Assembly (NCBI RefSeq): GCF_003265705.1
Contig: NW_020312848.1
Span: 56,587,707-56,651,706, forward strand
From: Callorhinus ursinus
Taxonomy: Eukaryota; Chordata; Mammalia; Carnivora; Otariidae
Direction: 5' to 3'
DNA length: 64,000 nt
Shown here: one piece after another, positions 1-14,755 of the stretch
How positions within the stretch are numbered: the first letter of the stretch is position 1
Layout: every line of letters starts with the position of its first letter
Program-made: the position numbers and the translations under genes
The notes under the pieces: model-generated
The model's input: the letters and a program-made list of their open reading frames with translations, nothing else
Database searches by the model: none
Told to the model about the DNA's origin: nothing

Positions 1-559
1 TTTCGCATTCTTCTCTAACCCAGTGTGATATCTTGGGTAGTCTGATTACCCAGTTCTACCTATTCTATTGTAATATAGTTGCATTTTTATTCCTAAGAAT
101 CTCTAGCATATCAGCAATCATGAAAACAAAATGATCACTTTCTGTAACTAATGTTATAATCCAACAGCACCAAATTGGAATTATATGGTAAAAATAGCAC
201 AAGCCAAAAGAACACAGTGCTGTTTACAACTGTCAACAGCAAATAAAAGATCCCGATCCTAGTGGAGTAGCTGAATATTTCCATGATGCCAGTGCAACAG
301 CCTTTGTCTTTTAGACATACTGGTATTTAATATGATGGCCCATTTTAATTAAAGCATATTCCCTAGTTAATCATGCTTGGAACTTAATTTTTCTCCCCAC
401 CCCCGAAAGATCCTATTTCTGGGAAATAAATGTCTTTGGTTAAAAAACTGTGGTTTGCCATTAATGAAATCTTGTCAATAAGACAAGTAAGTAAGTAGGG
501 CCTTTGGGGCTTTCTCGTTGTATTGATGGCAGTCATAGGGCAAGGATGGAATAGGGAAG

Positions 560-609
560 GGGCGCCTGGGTGGCTCGTCGGTTAGGCGTCTGCCTTCGGC
601 TCGGGTCAG
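560..609 (+). repeat. CAN-SINE head fragment
   Basis: Only the tRNA-derived head remains (ggcgcctgggtggctcg, then tctgccttcggctcgggtca). The body and A-rich tail are missing, so this is a 3'-truncated remnant. Confidence 0.8.
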
Positions 610-1083
610 ATATTACTGAGTCATCATGTGTACTTGGTCCACTGTCTGGCACAGTAAAGACTTTTCTGAGTATTTGTTGATGAATGAGGGACTGGTGTGG
701 CAGAATTGATTAGAGACACAGAGGCATTTTTCCCCTAGAAAGGTGTCACTGAGAGATCATCATCTGAAGTTTTAGATGAAAATAACATCCCACTTGAAGA
801 GATGAAAATAACAATCCACTCAAAGAAGTTTTATGCAGCTCTTAGCTACACCCCTGTGCCGCCTGACATCTAACAAAATGTTCTGCATTTCACTGCATCC
901 GCTGGAAAAGTGCATGTGTCACCATGGAAATTGGTAGAGAACTGGCTCACTGATTATCGTATGAATGTTCTAATAAGTTTATTTTTAACTCTTGTTGTGA
1001 CATTATTTATACTTTATTCAAATGGGTTATTGTGGAGCAAATGTTAGCAGTCCTTCTTTATTTTATTTTATTTTTTATTAGTT

Positions 1084-1271
1084 TTTAAAGATTTTATTTA
1101 TTTGTTAGAGAGAGAGACACAGCGAGAGAGGGAACACCAGCAGGGGGAGTGGGAGAGGAAGCAGGCTTCTTGTGGAGCAGGGAACCCGATGTGGGGCTCG
1201 ATTCCAGGACCCCGGGATTATGACCTGAGCCAAAGGCAGACGCTTAACGACTGGAGCCACCCAGGCGCCCC
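1084..1271 (-). repeat. CAN-SINE, antisense
   Basis: Reads on + as the reverse complement of a CAN-SINE: tail (aaagattttatttattt), GA-rich middle, then the head ending gagccacccaggcgcccc. I see no clear target-site duplication. Confidence 0.9.
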
Positions 1272-2114
1272 ATGACTTTTTTTCTTTTTGAAGTGTATGG
1301 ATTTAGTGTCATGTGGAAATATGAGAATATAAGACTTTCGCTTGATTTCAAAGAACACCAGTATGGTTAGCTTGTTTCTAAGACTATCAAGGGCTCTAGT
1401 GTTTTGGTGGATAATGTGAAAAGATATCTCTAATTGATGGGTGGCTTGACTAAAGCACAAAATTCATTTTGACAACATATAAGATGGAAATAAAAATAAA
1501 TCAGCCATATCCCCAAAATCTTTTTTTGAACCTTTAGGTCATCTCCAATTATTTTGAGGAGTGGGAATAGAAGCACTGGGGAGGGGAGTAAAGTGTATTA
1601 AATATAATTTTTAAAAATCTTAAACGTGAGTGAACTGTGTTTGGAAAAATTAAGTAGCTTGCCTAATTGACCAAATCTTCACTTAAACCAGATCTTTCTG
1701 ACTCAAAAAGCACCCAGATGAATGCCCAATTTTCAGAAATTGTCTGAACAGAATCAATCCTAAAATTTCACATTTATGCCAAATTATTTCAAAATTAAAA
1801 AAACATTATTTTAAAAGAAGGCCAGGCTAGAAAAGAAAATCATATTCATCTATGATTATTTATCATACAGCATTTTAAGGCATATGGGAAATGAGAATAT
1901 CCTGAGATCCAAGAACACCATGTTTTCAAAACTTCAGAATGTTATTCTAAGCAACCTGACCAATTTTTTGCGTCTTGATAGAACTTATGAAAAACGTTAC
2001 GTTCACGCGGCTGCCTTCCTACCATATAGCTGCCCCTCGTGAAGAATGGAACAGAGTATGAAGAGCTTCTTTAAAAAGACATCTCTGTCATACCTTGTGC
2101 GCTTTGCAACATGA

Positions 2115-3441
<1,327 letters not shown>

Positions 3442-4316
3442 TGACCATTTAATTTAAAAACTTTGTCAACCCCAAAATGCTACATTTTTATTGGTTGAAC
3501 GTTTTAGATATCTTTAAATTGATTTCAGGGGGTATTTATTGATCTAAAAATTCGTTTATTGTGGAACAAATGATTTCTTTGAATGAGAACTGTATTATCT
3601 TAGCTTTACAGTTTGGAAAACAGACACGAAGAGTGTCAGATAACAAGTCTGTGATTGAAAGACAAAAATCATCTTTTGACTCTCATATTGGTAAAGAATC
3701 CTGGCGTCAAAAATTACAGATTTCATTTATTCAAGAGCTCTCTGAGTCGGGGGGAAAGAAACATCCCTTTTTATACACATAGACACACAAAATCCCCCTC
3801 CCTGGTAAATTTGTTTCTTTTTACCACCAGTTGTGCAATTCATTATCCTAATGTGAATTTTCCATGATGAAAAAACTATCATAGAAGTGAAATAACTTAG
3901 ATAGAAGTACCATATTCTTAAGATAGAAGTGTCCTGAATTTTAAGGTCTTTGGGTGAAAAACGAAAAACCTTTCACTGTAAGTACAATGAAAATCTATAT
4001 GGACAAAGGAGTTCTTCAAAGTTAAGCTGAATTACTGAGATAGAAGTGTTGAAATAGCTTATACATGTGACAGTGGGCACGGATTCAGAGCACCTGCCAA
4101 AGCGGAGGGATCGTTTGGTTGTGAGGAATAGAATCCTGCTCCGACAGAAAGAAGCACAGGCTCTAGTCACGGGAGGGTCCCATGGAGCCCAGGGTGGGAG
4201 GCACGCTGGGTCGCCAGAGGGAACGGAGGAGGTGTGTGTGGAGTGAGACTCAGTTCTTCTCATCTCTTGAGGCCGGATGCTGCCTGTGTGCAATCCTCTG
4301 GGGCTGCTTGCTGCAT

Positions 4317-4344
4317 TTCTCTCTCTCTCTCTCTCTCTCTCTCT
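4317..4344. repeat. (CT)n microsatellite
   Basis: About 14 uninterrupted CT units within intron 20. Confidence 0.9.
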
Positions 4345-4670
4345 GAAGACTGGTTTTCCGGGTGAACACTTGAGTTAACAGAAGCGTTCCTCTGTCCAGT
4401 TACAGACTACTGGAGAGCACAGAAAACAGGCTCACCTTGGCTGCTTTGAGGGAAGCAGGGTCCCACATTCATTGTTCTCTCAGCTCGCACGGTGGGAAAG
4501 GACTCTATGCGATGAATATAAGTGAGCGGGCAAATGAACTAAATCCATAGCAGTACAGTCAAGTTTCTCATTAGGTTCAGAATTTAACATTTTTTCCTTT
4601 AAGTTATTTGAAACAGGATCGAAGAGGGCTGAATGAACAAAGATTTGTTCACAGTGTGTCATGTGCTATA

Positions 4671-4995
4671 AAATAGTGGTTAAGGGTCTGAGTCCAGATA
4701 TACTAGGGCTGGTAGTCAAAGCATTGACAGATCACTTTAGTTCAGGACCTGTCGGGCAAATCTGATTCTCAGCCAGAGTGAATGTTCTGCCACACGACGA
4801 ATACCAATCCTGCCTCTCTTGGTCTTTAGCCATGGTAACTTGTACATATTAATTAGCTTCTCTAAGGCCCTCATTTTCCCCATATTGTAAGTATATATAA
4901 TAATAGTACCTGTCCTATAGTTTGTGGGGAGTACTAAATGTGATAATTTGTGCAAAACAATATAGTGCCTGGTCCCTAGTAAATACCCATAAATC
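4671..4995 (+). repeat. MIR-like ancient SINE
   Basis: Diverged match to the mammal-wide MIR in sense orientation: tagtggttaaggg head, then a core with gccctcattttccccatattg, and an end like agtgcctggtccctagtaaata. It is longer than a MIR (about 260 bp), so some internal sequence is probably inserted. Confidence 0.6.
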
Positions 4996-5059
4996 TTCTT
5001 TATTATTATTATTAAGATTTTATCTTACTTTCATCTTAACCTTCAGAATGCATAATATA

Positions 5060-5148
5060 CTGATAAATCTTACCTATTTAGAATAAACAGTTTAGTATGA
5101 ATAAATCTGATAGATCTTACCTATTTAGAATAAACAATTTAGTATGAA
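5060..5148. repeat. Tandem duplication, 47-bp period, two copies
   Basis: Copy 1 (5060-5106) and copy 2 (5107-5148) both read ctgataRatcttacctattt and continue gaataaacaRtttagtatgaa. They differ at about two A/G positions over 42 bp. This is a local direct duplication in AT-rich intron sequence, not a known transposon. Confidence 0.9.
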
Positions 5149-6009
5149 AAGCACATGCCTACTGTCTATGGTTTGTCTTTTGTCAGAGGAAATGTGGAAG
5201 AAAAAATTTCAGTCAATGAGAATAGGACAAATTACTTCTCCCAACTTTGGAACCGAGGGGCAGTCTCATCCCGCATTACAGTTGCCAGGACTGACTCTCA
5301 ACAGACACTTGATAACCTGAAGTTTTAAGAACTTTCCTATTAGAAAATTTTTATGGCCACAAATTAGTGGTCCCCTCCAGCCCTGAAAACTATTTCTTCT
5401 AATTAAATACTTAAGTATTGTTCGTCCTGGGCGAACTAGTAATTTTTTTTTAAACATAAAAGGCAGTTTTCTCCCTTTCTCAATGGTAGACCCATGAGTT
5501 TAGACTTCCTCATGAAACCCTAAGTCCTCTTTCTCCCCCAAAGCATCTGATTAGCAGAGAAAGTCCTCCTCACAAAGGCAGGAGACATATCTGAACATCT
5601 AATGGATGCTGCTCAAACACACCTTTCTCTTGCTTTTGACTTTTTTGGGGAGGAGCTCATCAAGACACAGAAGTTTTTGCATTGCTCATCGTAGTCTTTG
5701 AAGGTATTATTACTTACAGAGGTGTAGTAGAAGAGAGGACCATGGTATTTACCCCACACCAGCAGCCCCTTCAATATTTGAAGTTTTTTTTTTTTTTTTA
5801 AAGGGCAACTCTTTCCTAATAGTCACTCTTTAATTAAAAACATCAGTTGAGTACTTAACTATATGCAGGATATTATTACTAGTGGTAGATATTGTGGTGA
5901 ACTGAGATGAAAGGTGGTTCAAATTAGCACAGAATTGGAATGTAACTTTAATATGACATATGCCCTAGGAGCAGCATAAAGTGTTTCACAGAAGAGAGAA
6001 ATAACATAA

Positions 6010-7260
<1,251 letters not shown>

Positions 7261-7783
7261 CATTCCTAGAGTGTTTCTTTTTGCTTTCTCTCTCTCTCTC
7301 TCTGTCTCTCTCTCTCTTTTTTGGATCAATATTCCCACGCATTTATATACTTTATTAGTGTGTACAAATACCATGTTTTGGTTTTGTTGTTTCTCTTGTC
7401 TTGGTTCTCTGGAATGCAGAGCCTGCATTAGTATATAACTGAGTGAATACTACTGTGTCAGGGGCACAAATCCCATGGCAGCAAGAGTGAGAGATGAAAG
7501 GAAGAAAGACAGATTTCCCACTTTTGTTAAAAAAAAATACATGATTTTCAAGAATAGATTCATCATCAACTTTGATTAGTCTGCCTGGAATAGTGTCCTT
7601 AAAATCAGTCATCCATGACTACATTTGCAGAAGGGCTAGAGACCCAGGTTGAGAAGGACTGTATTTAAAACACTGTCCTTACACTTTTTGCATAAGTTCC
7701 TTCTCCATTCTCCTAATAAGTCCCATGGTCCCAGAATGCACATGTTCATTCAGCTGTGAAAATTTTATAACCAGTTCCTATCA

Positions 7784-8020
7784 GAACAGATATCCTCATG
7801 GGATGCCTGGGTGGCTCAGTCAGTTAAGTGGCGGGCTCTTGATTTTGACTCAGGTCATGATCTCAGGGTCAAGAGATTGAGCCCTGTGTTGGGCTCTGCC
7901 CTGAGGGCTTGTCACTCTCCCTGCTCCTCCTACTGTTTGCATGCTCTCTCGCTCTCTCTCTCTCTCAAATAAATAAATAAATAAAAATCTTTTTTTAAAA
8001 AAAGAACAAATATCATCATG
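7784..8020 (+). mobile_element. CAN-SINE with 17-bp target-site duplication
   Basis: SINE body 7801-8003, from ggatgcctgggtggctcag to the aaataaataaataaataaa tail. It is flanked by gaacagatatcctcatg (7784-7800) and gaacaaatatcatcatg (8004-8020), two mismatches, indicating some age. Confidence 0.93.
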
Positions 8021-9180
8021 AAATAATATCTCTAGGGAAAAAACAAAACTTATGCCCTCTTCCTGCCCATGTGTCCTAATATTTTATTTAAGCAAAGCAT
8101 TTTAATAATTCATTGAAATGTAATTTAACCCTAACATGATTTATAGTAGGGTTTCTCTCTTTTCCTTTAACATTATTTTTTGGGAGGTTGGCCAACTTTT
8201 TCAGTGGCTTCATTTATCTCCTTACTTAACTCTTAACATTTTTCGGGTTGGGTCTCATAAATGTACTTAGAAATGTTTCTGTTGGAAAATAGCAGGAGAA
8301 GAGTAAATCAGTATTGTGCTTACATTTATTTAATTTTTTGTTCAAACTTTCTACAACTTTGCCTTTACAATAAAAATCCTCATGTACGTCAATTCTTTAT
8401 CTAAAAATATCTCTCTACCTTGTATATGCACAGTTCCCTTGCTGTATTAATTTTCTTTGTTTATGAAACAACCTCTATACAGTTGATGTTGAAACCTTTG
8501 TCTGGTACATTTCTATTCTGCATGTCCAATCTCCATTAAAGTTTAGTGTAAAAAAAAAAATCGTTTCTTTAAGGTATGTTGACTTCTCTAAGTTTTTCAC
8601 ATGGGCATCCTAAGCTTCATAACCCTGTGCTTTGACATTGTGTCTTTGATCTTCTGGCATAAAAGAATCTTTGCAAAGGACTATTATGTTATAATACAGC
8701 CTATGAAAAGTGTCAGTATTTGCATTTGATCTCATTTTAAAAAGTCATGTTCTTTTGTTTGAACAGCAGAGTGATCACGTTAGTTTTCATTTCCCTGCCA
8801 AATAGCATAAGCGGTCTTCCCTGGACCCTTGTGGACATTCATCTAGTTATAAATTCCCATCATACTGCTTTTACTTGTGTCCCTACTAAAACTGTATAGT
8901 AATCTCATTTTCACCTGGCATGTGTTGCAGGTAGGAGGGGAGATAGCTGTGCCCCCAAATTTCACATCTATCTAACGTTAACACTGAAGGTCCTTGTGGC
9001 CTCTGAAGGAAAAATTCACTGTGTTCTCATGTTACATTACTGAGTGTCTTAACGGAATTTAGATCTGAGTTTAAATGCAGTAAAGAGGGTGTTTTGTTTG
9101 ATAATACATTTCCAGTTTTCCAGTGCAGAGCTACTCAGGAAAAACACTATCTTTAGACTTAGAAAGTATATTTCATTTGC

Positions 9181-9420
9181 CTCTCTGGCCTAGTTTATTT
9201 ATTTATTAATTTATTTATTTTTAAAGATTTTATTTATTTGAGAGAGAGAGAATGAGAGACAGAGAGCACGAGAGGGAAGAGGGTCAGAGGGAGAAGCCGA
9301 CTCCCTGCTGAGCAGGGAGCCGATGTGGGACTCGAACCCGGGACTCCAGGATCATGACCTGAGCCGAAGGCAGTTGCCTAACCAACTGAGCCACCCAGGC
9401 GCCCTCTCTGGCCTAGTTTA
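9181..9420 (-). mobile_element. CAN-SINE, antisense, perfect 17-bp target-site duplication
   Basis: Body 9198-9403. The direct repeats ctctctggcctagttta at 9181-9197 and 9404-9420 are identical, suggesting a fairly recent insertion. Confidence 0.95.
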
Positions 9421-9714
9421 GACACGAGCACAGAATCAAACATAAACAGAACTCTGAAGCTATAAAAATGGCAATATGACTTTTCTTTTACTGCTCATCA
9501 GTTGCTTACACCCAGGTGCCTGGCTTTTGTTAGCTTTCAACCAGTAAGGGTAATACTTGAAGGATAACACTTCCTCACTGTTACTTCATGTCACTTTATA
9601 TTCGTAACTGACTGTATATCTCGGTTATCAGCACTCAAAGCTGACCAAAAACCCTTTGATTACATTTTCCTAATAAATTCCTTATTATATTCCCTAAGAT
9701 AGTTCTTTCCCACC

Positions 9715-10420
9715 TTCTTATCTTTTCTCGGGAGCACCAGTAATTCCAGCCCCTGCACTCTCAGCCCATGATCTGGCTACATACTTCATAGAAAAAACCA
9801 GATGCAACTAGCAAGAATTTCCTTGTTTCTCTCCACCAATTGCACCAGCCTACGTCACCTCTCCGCGTCTGCCTTCCCGTCCCTCTGTGTCTTTGTTCCT
9901 ATTTAAAGACCAGTAATATGCAATTAACTGCTCTTTGTGGCACCTCTGTCCCCATCATAAAACTACCTTCCCTTGATGTCTAACTTGCACCTCTTGTCTT
10001 TGATCTATTTATAGCACAACTTCTTGAAAGAGGGCCTGTCTCCGTTTCCTCCTTCCCATTCTTGCCACAGCCTACTTCACTTCGTTTGCATCAGCCCCAT
10101 GACTCGTGACCAACATCGTGCCAGAGCCAGTGTCCTTGTCTCCCTTACCCTCTCAGCAGTACTTACGCCAGGGACAAATCCTCGATACTTTCTTCTCTCG
10201 CTACCATAATGCACCTCCCGCCTGTCTCTGCTACCTCTCGGGTTCCTCCTTCGTTCTTTTTGCTGGCCCCTCCTCTTCCTACAGATCTCTGAACATTAGC
10301 TATATTCCAGCCCTCTTCTGTCTTCTCTCTGGTTACTAGCATCTAACTCCATGCTATAGAAGCCATCTCTCAATCACTGATTCATATCTCTAGTTTAGAC
10401 CAATCCCCTGCTCTCTGAAG
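9715..10420 (+). repeat. L2 (LINE-2) remnant
   Basis: CT-rich text such as gcacctcttgtctttgatc, then cttcttgaaagagggcctg and ttgccacagcctacttca, follows the L2 reverse-transcriptase region in sense orientation. It explains the overlapping open frames at 10024-10339, which show no intact L2 protein. Boundaries are approximate. Confidence 0.6.
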
Positions 10421-10773
10421 ATATACTACCAACTGGACCCCTCTCTGTGTTTAGAAAGCACAGTGATAAGAATGTCTTCCAGTAAACTTGACATTTTGGG
10501 GCCTAAGTTAGTGTCTAGAATCTCCTCAAGATACCATATGGGGTATCAAGAGACCATTAAAAGGGAACAAAGCTTCTATTCTACCTACTCATTTGTCTGG
10601 CTAGATATAGAAGTTTGGAAAAAAATCATCTGCACATTGTCACCTTATGAATGATATAGTTTAGTAGGTTGTGAATCACCCCAGAAACTTAAAAAATAGT
10701 AAAATTCCAGAGAGTCAAATTTAATAATTCCCACTGGAAACCCCCATTATAGGGAATTTCCAATTATTTCAGT

Positions 10774-10991
10774 TGATATCATGATTTTTTTTAAAGATTT
10801 TATTTATTTATTTGAGAGAGAGAGAATGAGAGATAGAGAGCACGAGAGGGAAGAGGGTCAGAGGGAGAAGCAGACTCCCTGCTGAGCAGGGAGCCTGATG
10901 TGGGACTCGATCCCAGGACTCCGGGATCATGACCCGAGCCAAAGGCAGTCGCTTAACCAACTGAGCCACCCAGGTGGCCTGATATCATGAT
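10774..10991 (-). mobile_element. CAN-SINE, antisense, with 12-bp target-site duplication
   Basis: Body 10786-10979, ending gagccacccaggtggcc. Flanks tgatatcatgat at 10774-10785 and 10980-10991 are identical. Confidence 0.94.
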
Positions 10992-11184
10992 GTTTTAAAC
11001 ACGGTTATTTCAAATTCACTCTTCATTTTAACATGAATTGTGTATATGTCTTTCTATTTATTTCACTTGTGTATTTTATGCCATTCTGTAGATGGGTTGA
11101 AAAAAGAAGTGTTAATTCCTTTTAACTCCATACCTCAAGTACTATATGAATTACAGTTGTTATTGCTAAAGCTATTATTTTAAA

Positions 11185-11418
11185 TTTTTTGTATTCTTTT
11201 TATCTTTTTAAGATTTCATTTATTCATTTGAGAGCGAGAGAGTGAGTGAGAGAGAGAGCTCAGGTTGGGCGGGGGGCAAGGGAGAGGGAGAAGCAGCTCT
11301 CCACTGAGCAGGGAGCCCAAACCAGGGCTGGATCCCAGGGCCCTGAGATCATGACCTGAGCCGAAGGCAGATGTTTAAACAACTGAGTCACCCAGGCGCC
11401 CCAGTTTTTTGTATTCTT
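11185..11418 (-). mobile_element. CAN-SINE, antisense, with 14-bp target-site duplication
   Basis: Body 11199-11404. Flanks ttttttgtattctt at 11185-11198 and 11405-11418 are identical. The body is more diverged (gtcacccaggcgcccc). Confidence 0.93.
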
Positions 11419-12749
11419 AACAAATCTCTCTACTAATTTATTTTCTTTGGATTCACAAGATGCCTGCCATTTTTAGTATGTAAAGCTTCTCTTTGTCCTA
11501 TTGTTAGCTCCGTAAGCATTATGTATCTTAAACAGGCAATGTATATACCTGTATTTCTGCCTCTGTGAATGAATGAAAATTAAATAAGAGTTAGAATGGG
11601 TGCAGAGGTGATGTTTCAAACTTAGCAATATCGGGCCATCTGGTGACTGGTAGATTACCTACACTCAAAGTCTGAATATGAGGCAGTTGACAATTCATGT
11701 ATTTTTCAGGACTGTTTACCATTTAGTGAGCACAACTAAAAGATCTGAGCATGTGAATAGTATCCTGCTTCCTTAATTCTCTAACTACCACAGCAGATAA
11801 GACATGCCTGTTGTACTCTGTGTTCCTAATAAGACAAGAGGAAGGAAGCCACCATGATGAGCAGGGAAGACTGAGTATCTGCAGGGCTCACATTTAGATT
11901 CCAGTTAATGAGGCTCCAGAAAGTTCTTGCAAGAGTGATGCAATCTGAGAAGAGTTTTCTGTCAATAGAAACTCCCTCTGTTTCTCCTTTATCCTTTTAT
12001 TGCCTGTGTTTATTTTGGATTCCAGTAAAGATCAAGTGACCGGTGGTGGTACAGTGACCAACTAAAGAATGAGAAAAGGGGAACCTGGCTTCTCTTCTTT
12101 GCTCCTGGTGCCTAATTCTCTTGTATTGAAAGCAGTTTTTGTTCTAAGAATTTGAGGGGAGGATTCAGTTATCCTATTTTCCCCCCTTTCAGTAGTCTCT
12201 TAATCATATCTTTGTTTTTCCGTTCTCATGAGGCTTTGTGGCATGTTTTCCATTCATGACATCTGTCTCAAGACTTCTTTTCATCCAAACATTTTCTTTC
12301 TATCCTGCAGGCTTTTCTACTCTGCATTCCACTCTTGCTTTATCGCCAAGATGTTGTGTGGCCTTAGGCAAGTCATCACCCCCCTGAGGACTTCACTTCT
12401 CTCTTTGTAAAAGGAAACAGTTCCGTTAGAAATTTTCTAAGGACAATGTTAGCTCTGACATTCTCTTCTGAATCCTTTTCATATGAAAGATTTCACGTCT
12501 TGATTGGCATGTCTGTAGGCATTATTACAGACGCCCACAGGAATTGGACCTATCTGCCACCATCCCTGACGGCTAAACTCCAGTGACTAAGTCATTTACC
12601 ATTGCATTTGTCGGAGCAGAACAAAGAACTGAATTAGTGTGTTAACTAGAGCCAACCGAGAAAGTGCCATTGAGATGTTCTAGAGTCTTGAATTAGTAGG
12701 AGAGGCTTATGAGAGCCATAAAGGATTGCTGGAGTGTTGGAAAGTTTAG

Positions 12750-12835
12750 AAAATTTGTTGAGCTTTGTGCCTGTCACTTTACCTTCCTGAGTTTAGGTTT
12801 TTTCATTTGTACCAAGAATTAAAGGATTAAATCAA
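12750..12835 (+). repeat. MIR fragment
   Basis: The short piece tgtgcctgtcactttacctt and onward, with aggttttttcatttgtacc, matches the middle of MIR in sense orientation. It is very diverged. Confidence 0.45.
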
Positions 12836-13015
12836 ATGTTTTCAACCTCAACAGCACATGAAGAAATTTTACAAAAATATAGATTACTCAGGGTCCTGTA
12901 AGATCAATTAAATCAGTTCTCTTGGTCAGGGGGAGGGTGACTGGGCATGATGTCTATATTTTTAAAAGTGTTCCAGGTGATTCTAATGTGTGTATCTCGA
13001 CTTGTGAATCACTGG
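12826..13015 (+). repeat. MER5A-like DNA transposon remnant
   Basis: About 190 bp whose order of motifs follows the non-autonomous hAT element MER5A: gttttcaacctcaacagcac, then attaaatcagttctcttgg, then aaaagtgttccaggtgattc, ending in a near-complement of the start. It has no coding capacity. Confidence 0.6.
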
Positions 13016-13069
13016 ATTAGATGATGGCTAACATTCATTTTAGCTCTGATGTTTTGTGTGTGTCATAGC

Positions 13070-13250
13070 AGGCGGTCAGCAAACATTATTTATAAAGGGT
13101 GAGATCGTTACTATTTTCAGCTTTGTGAGCTAAATGGTCTCTATGGCAACTCTTAATTCAGCCTTTGTAGGGCAAAGCTAATGTGAACAATTGGGTGTGG
13201 CTGGATTTGGCCATTGGGCCATAGTTTTGTGGTCTATGGAATAGAATTTA
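13070..13250 (+). repeat. Ancient DNA-transposon-like repeat
   Basis: Text such as ggcggtcagcaaacattattt, then gctttgtgagctaaatggtct and ggatttggccattgggccat, recalls a common mammalian hAT-type non-autonomous element. I cannot name the family with confidence. Confidence 0.4.
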
Positions 13251-14673
13251 CTTTGGAATTGATGGACCACCAGCAAATCATTTTTGCCCTATATATTAAC
13301 TAATATATCTACAATACATATAAAGGATGACACTTAATAACAGTACTTTGGGGAAGCCAAAATATTTCAAAATTAAGATGCTTAGAGAAAATCTTATTAA
13401 AATTGTATAAACCTTGAAAAAGTATTTTGATATGATATTTTAGACCCCTTTTCTTGAGATTTTCTTTGAAATACTTTTAATGGATACCACATGGACCCAA
13501 TTTTATTCATCAAGCACTTGCTGATGGCCTTTGGTCATTGCTTTTAAAATACAATAGTTGCTTTTAAAAAATAATAATATCAGAGTTTGAGTGGTAGTTT
13601 CAGTAAGTGATGTGAGATTTTCAAATTAAAGGGTAAACTTGAGAATTTTTCCTGCCTGTTGGCACACTTAGTACCAGGATTACTAACGTTCTTAATTACT
13701 GAAAATAGGCACCAACATATTTGATACCTCTGTGTTTCTTAGGTTATGCCTATTGTCATTAGCTGTAATGGATTTTCTTTCTCTTATGTTAAGAACACCA
13801 TTTCTCTTACTTCTTGCAGTCAGAAAAAGTAACATTGATTTGCCATGTGATTTGCCACAGGTTGGCAATGAACAATTTGTGTAGATAGCAGGCTATAATA
13901 ATTTACAAAGAATTAGAGTGTATAGTACACTATAAGTAGCTCCCTTATTCTGTTAATAATTTATAGCAATACAGCCCTTGACTGACTTTTTAAATGCCTA
14001 GGAGCATAAGTGGTAGACATAGATAGATAGACCAAAGTTTCAGGAATATGTTTTTGGCAGAGAATTTGTTTTCATGATAACCATTATCTCATAAGTCTCT
14101 GTGCAAGACCTAAAGATTATGCTAATGACTGTAATGTGACTTTGGGTTGCAGGTCTATGTTAGTGAGTCCTGAAAAACATTTCGTTTGGACCTAGCAGGA
14201 AGGATCTATGGTTTCAAACCTTCCTTTTATATACTTCATGGTTTGAAAATTTCTCTTGTAAAACGTGCGAAGTTTTTCACCCTGTATCAGTTTTGCAGAT
14301 GATTGTCTTCATATTTATTTCTTGTAATCTTCCTATAACAACCAGTTATGAACTCTCTGTGTTGCCCACCAGATGTCGGGCGTATGAAATATATTTTCCG
14401 TTTTCATGGCTCTTCTGGTATTAAGTATATAGTTTAGATGTTCATGCATAATTTTGATGCCCTGTTGTCTACACAACCAAAAGGATAAAAGGAAATAGAG
14501 CAAATATTTTTGCGGAGGAGGGGAGTCTGGCTTTCTGACTTACTCTAGAAAAGGTCTTTAAGCCTTTTCTTCCCTCATTGTCAACAGAGAGGGAAAAGGA
14601 AAATCAGGAATCACTTTTTTTTTTCACTGAACATATCACTTATAAAATAAGGTCGAGATAAGGCTGTTTTAGC

Positions 14674-14755
14674 AAAACCACAAATTTATTTTTAATTTAA
14701 TTTTATTATGTTATGTTAGTCAGCATACGATACATCATTAAAAACCAGAAATTTA
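14674..14755 (-). mobile_element. 52-bp L1 3' stub, antisense, with 15-bp target-site duplication
   Basis: The insert 14689-14740 is only the last ~50 bp of a carnivoran L1 in reverse orientation (ttttattatgttatgttagt, then catacgatacatcatt). It is flanked by aaaaccacaaattta (14674-14688) and aaaaccagaaattta (14741-14755), one mismatch. Extreme 5' truncation explains its size. Confidence 0.85.

Noticed and set aside
10024..10339. Overlapping open frames suggesting a small gene
   Set aside because: The sequence follows a diverged L2 reverse transcriptase region, and the frames are short and share no known domain.
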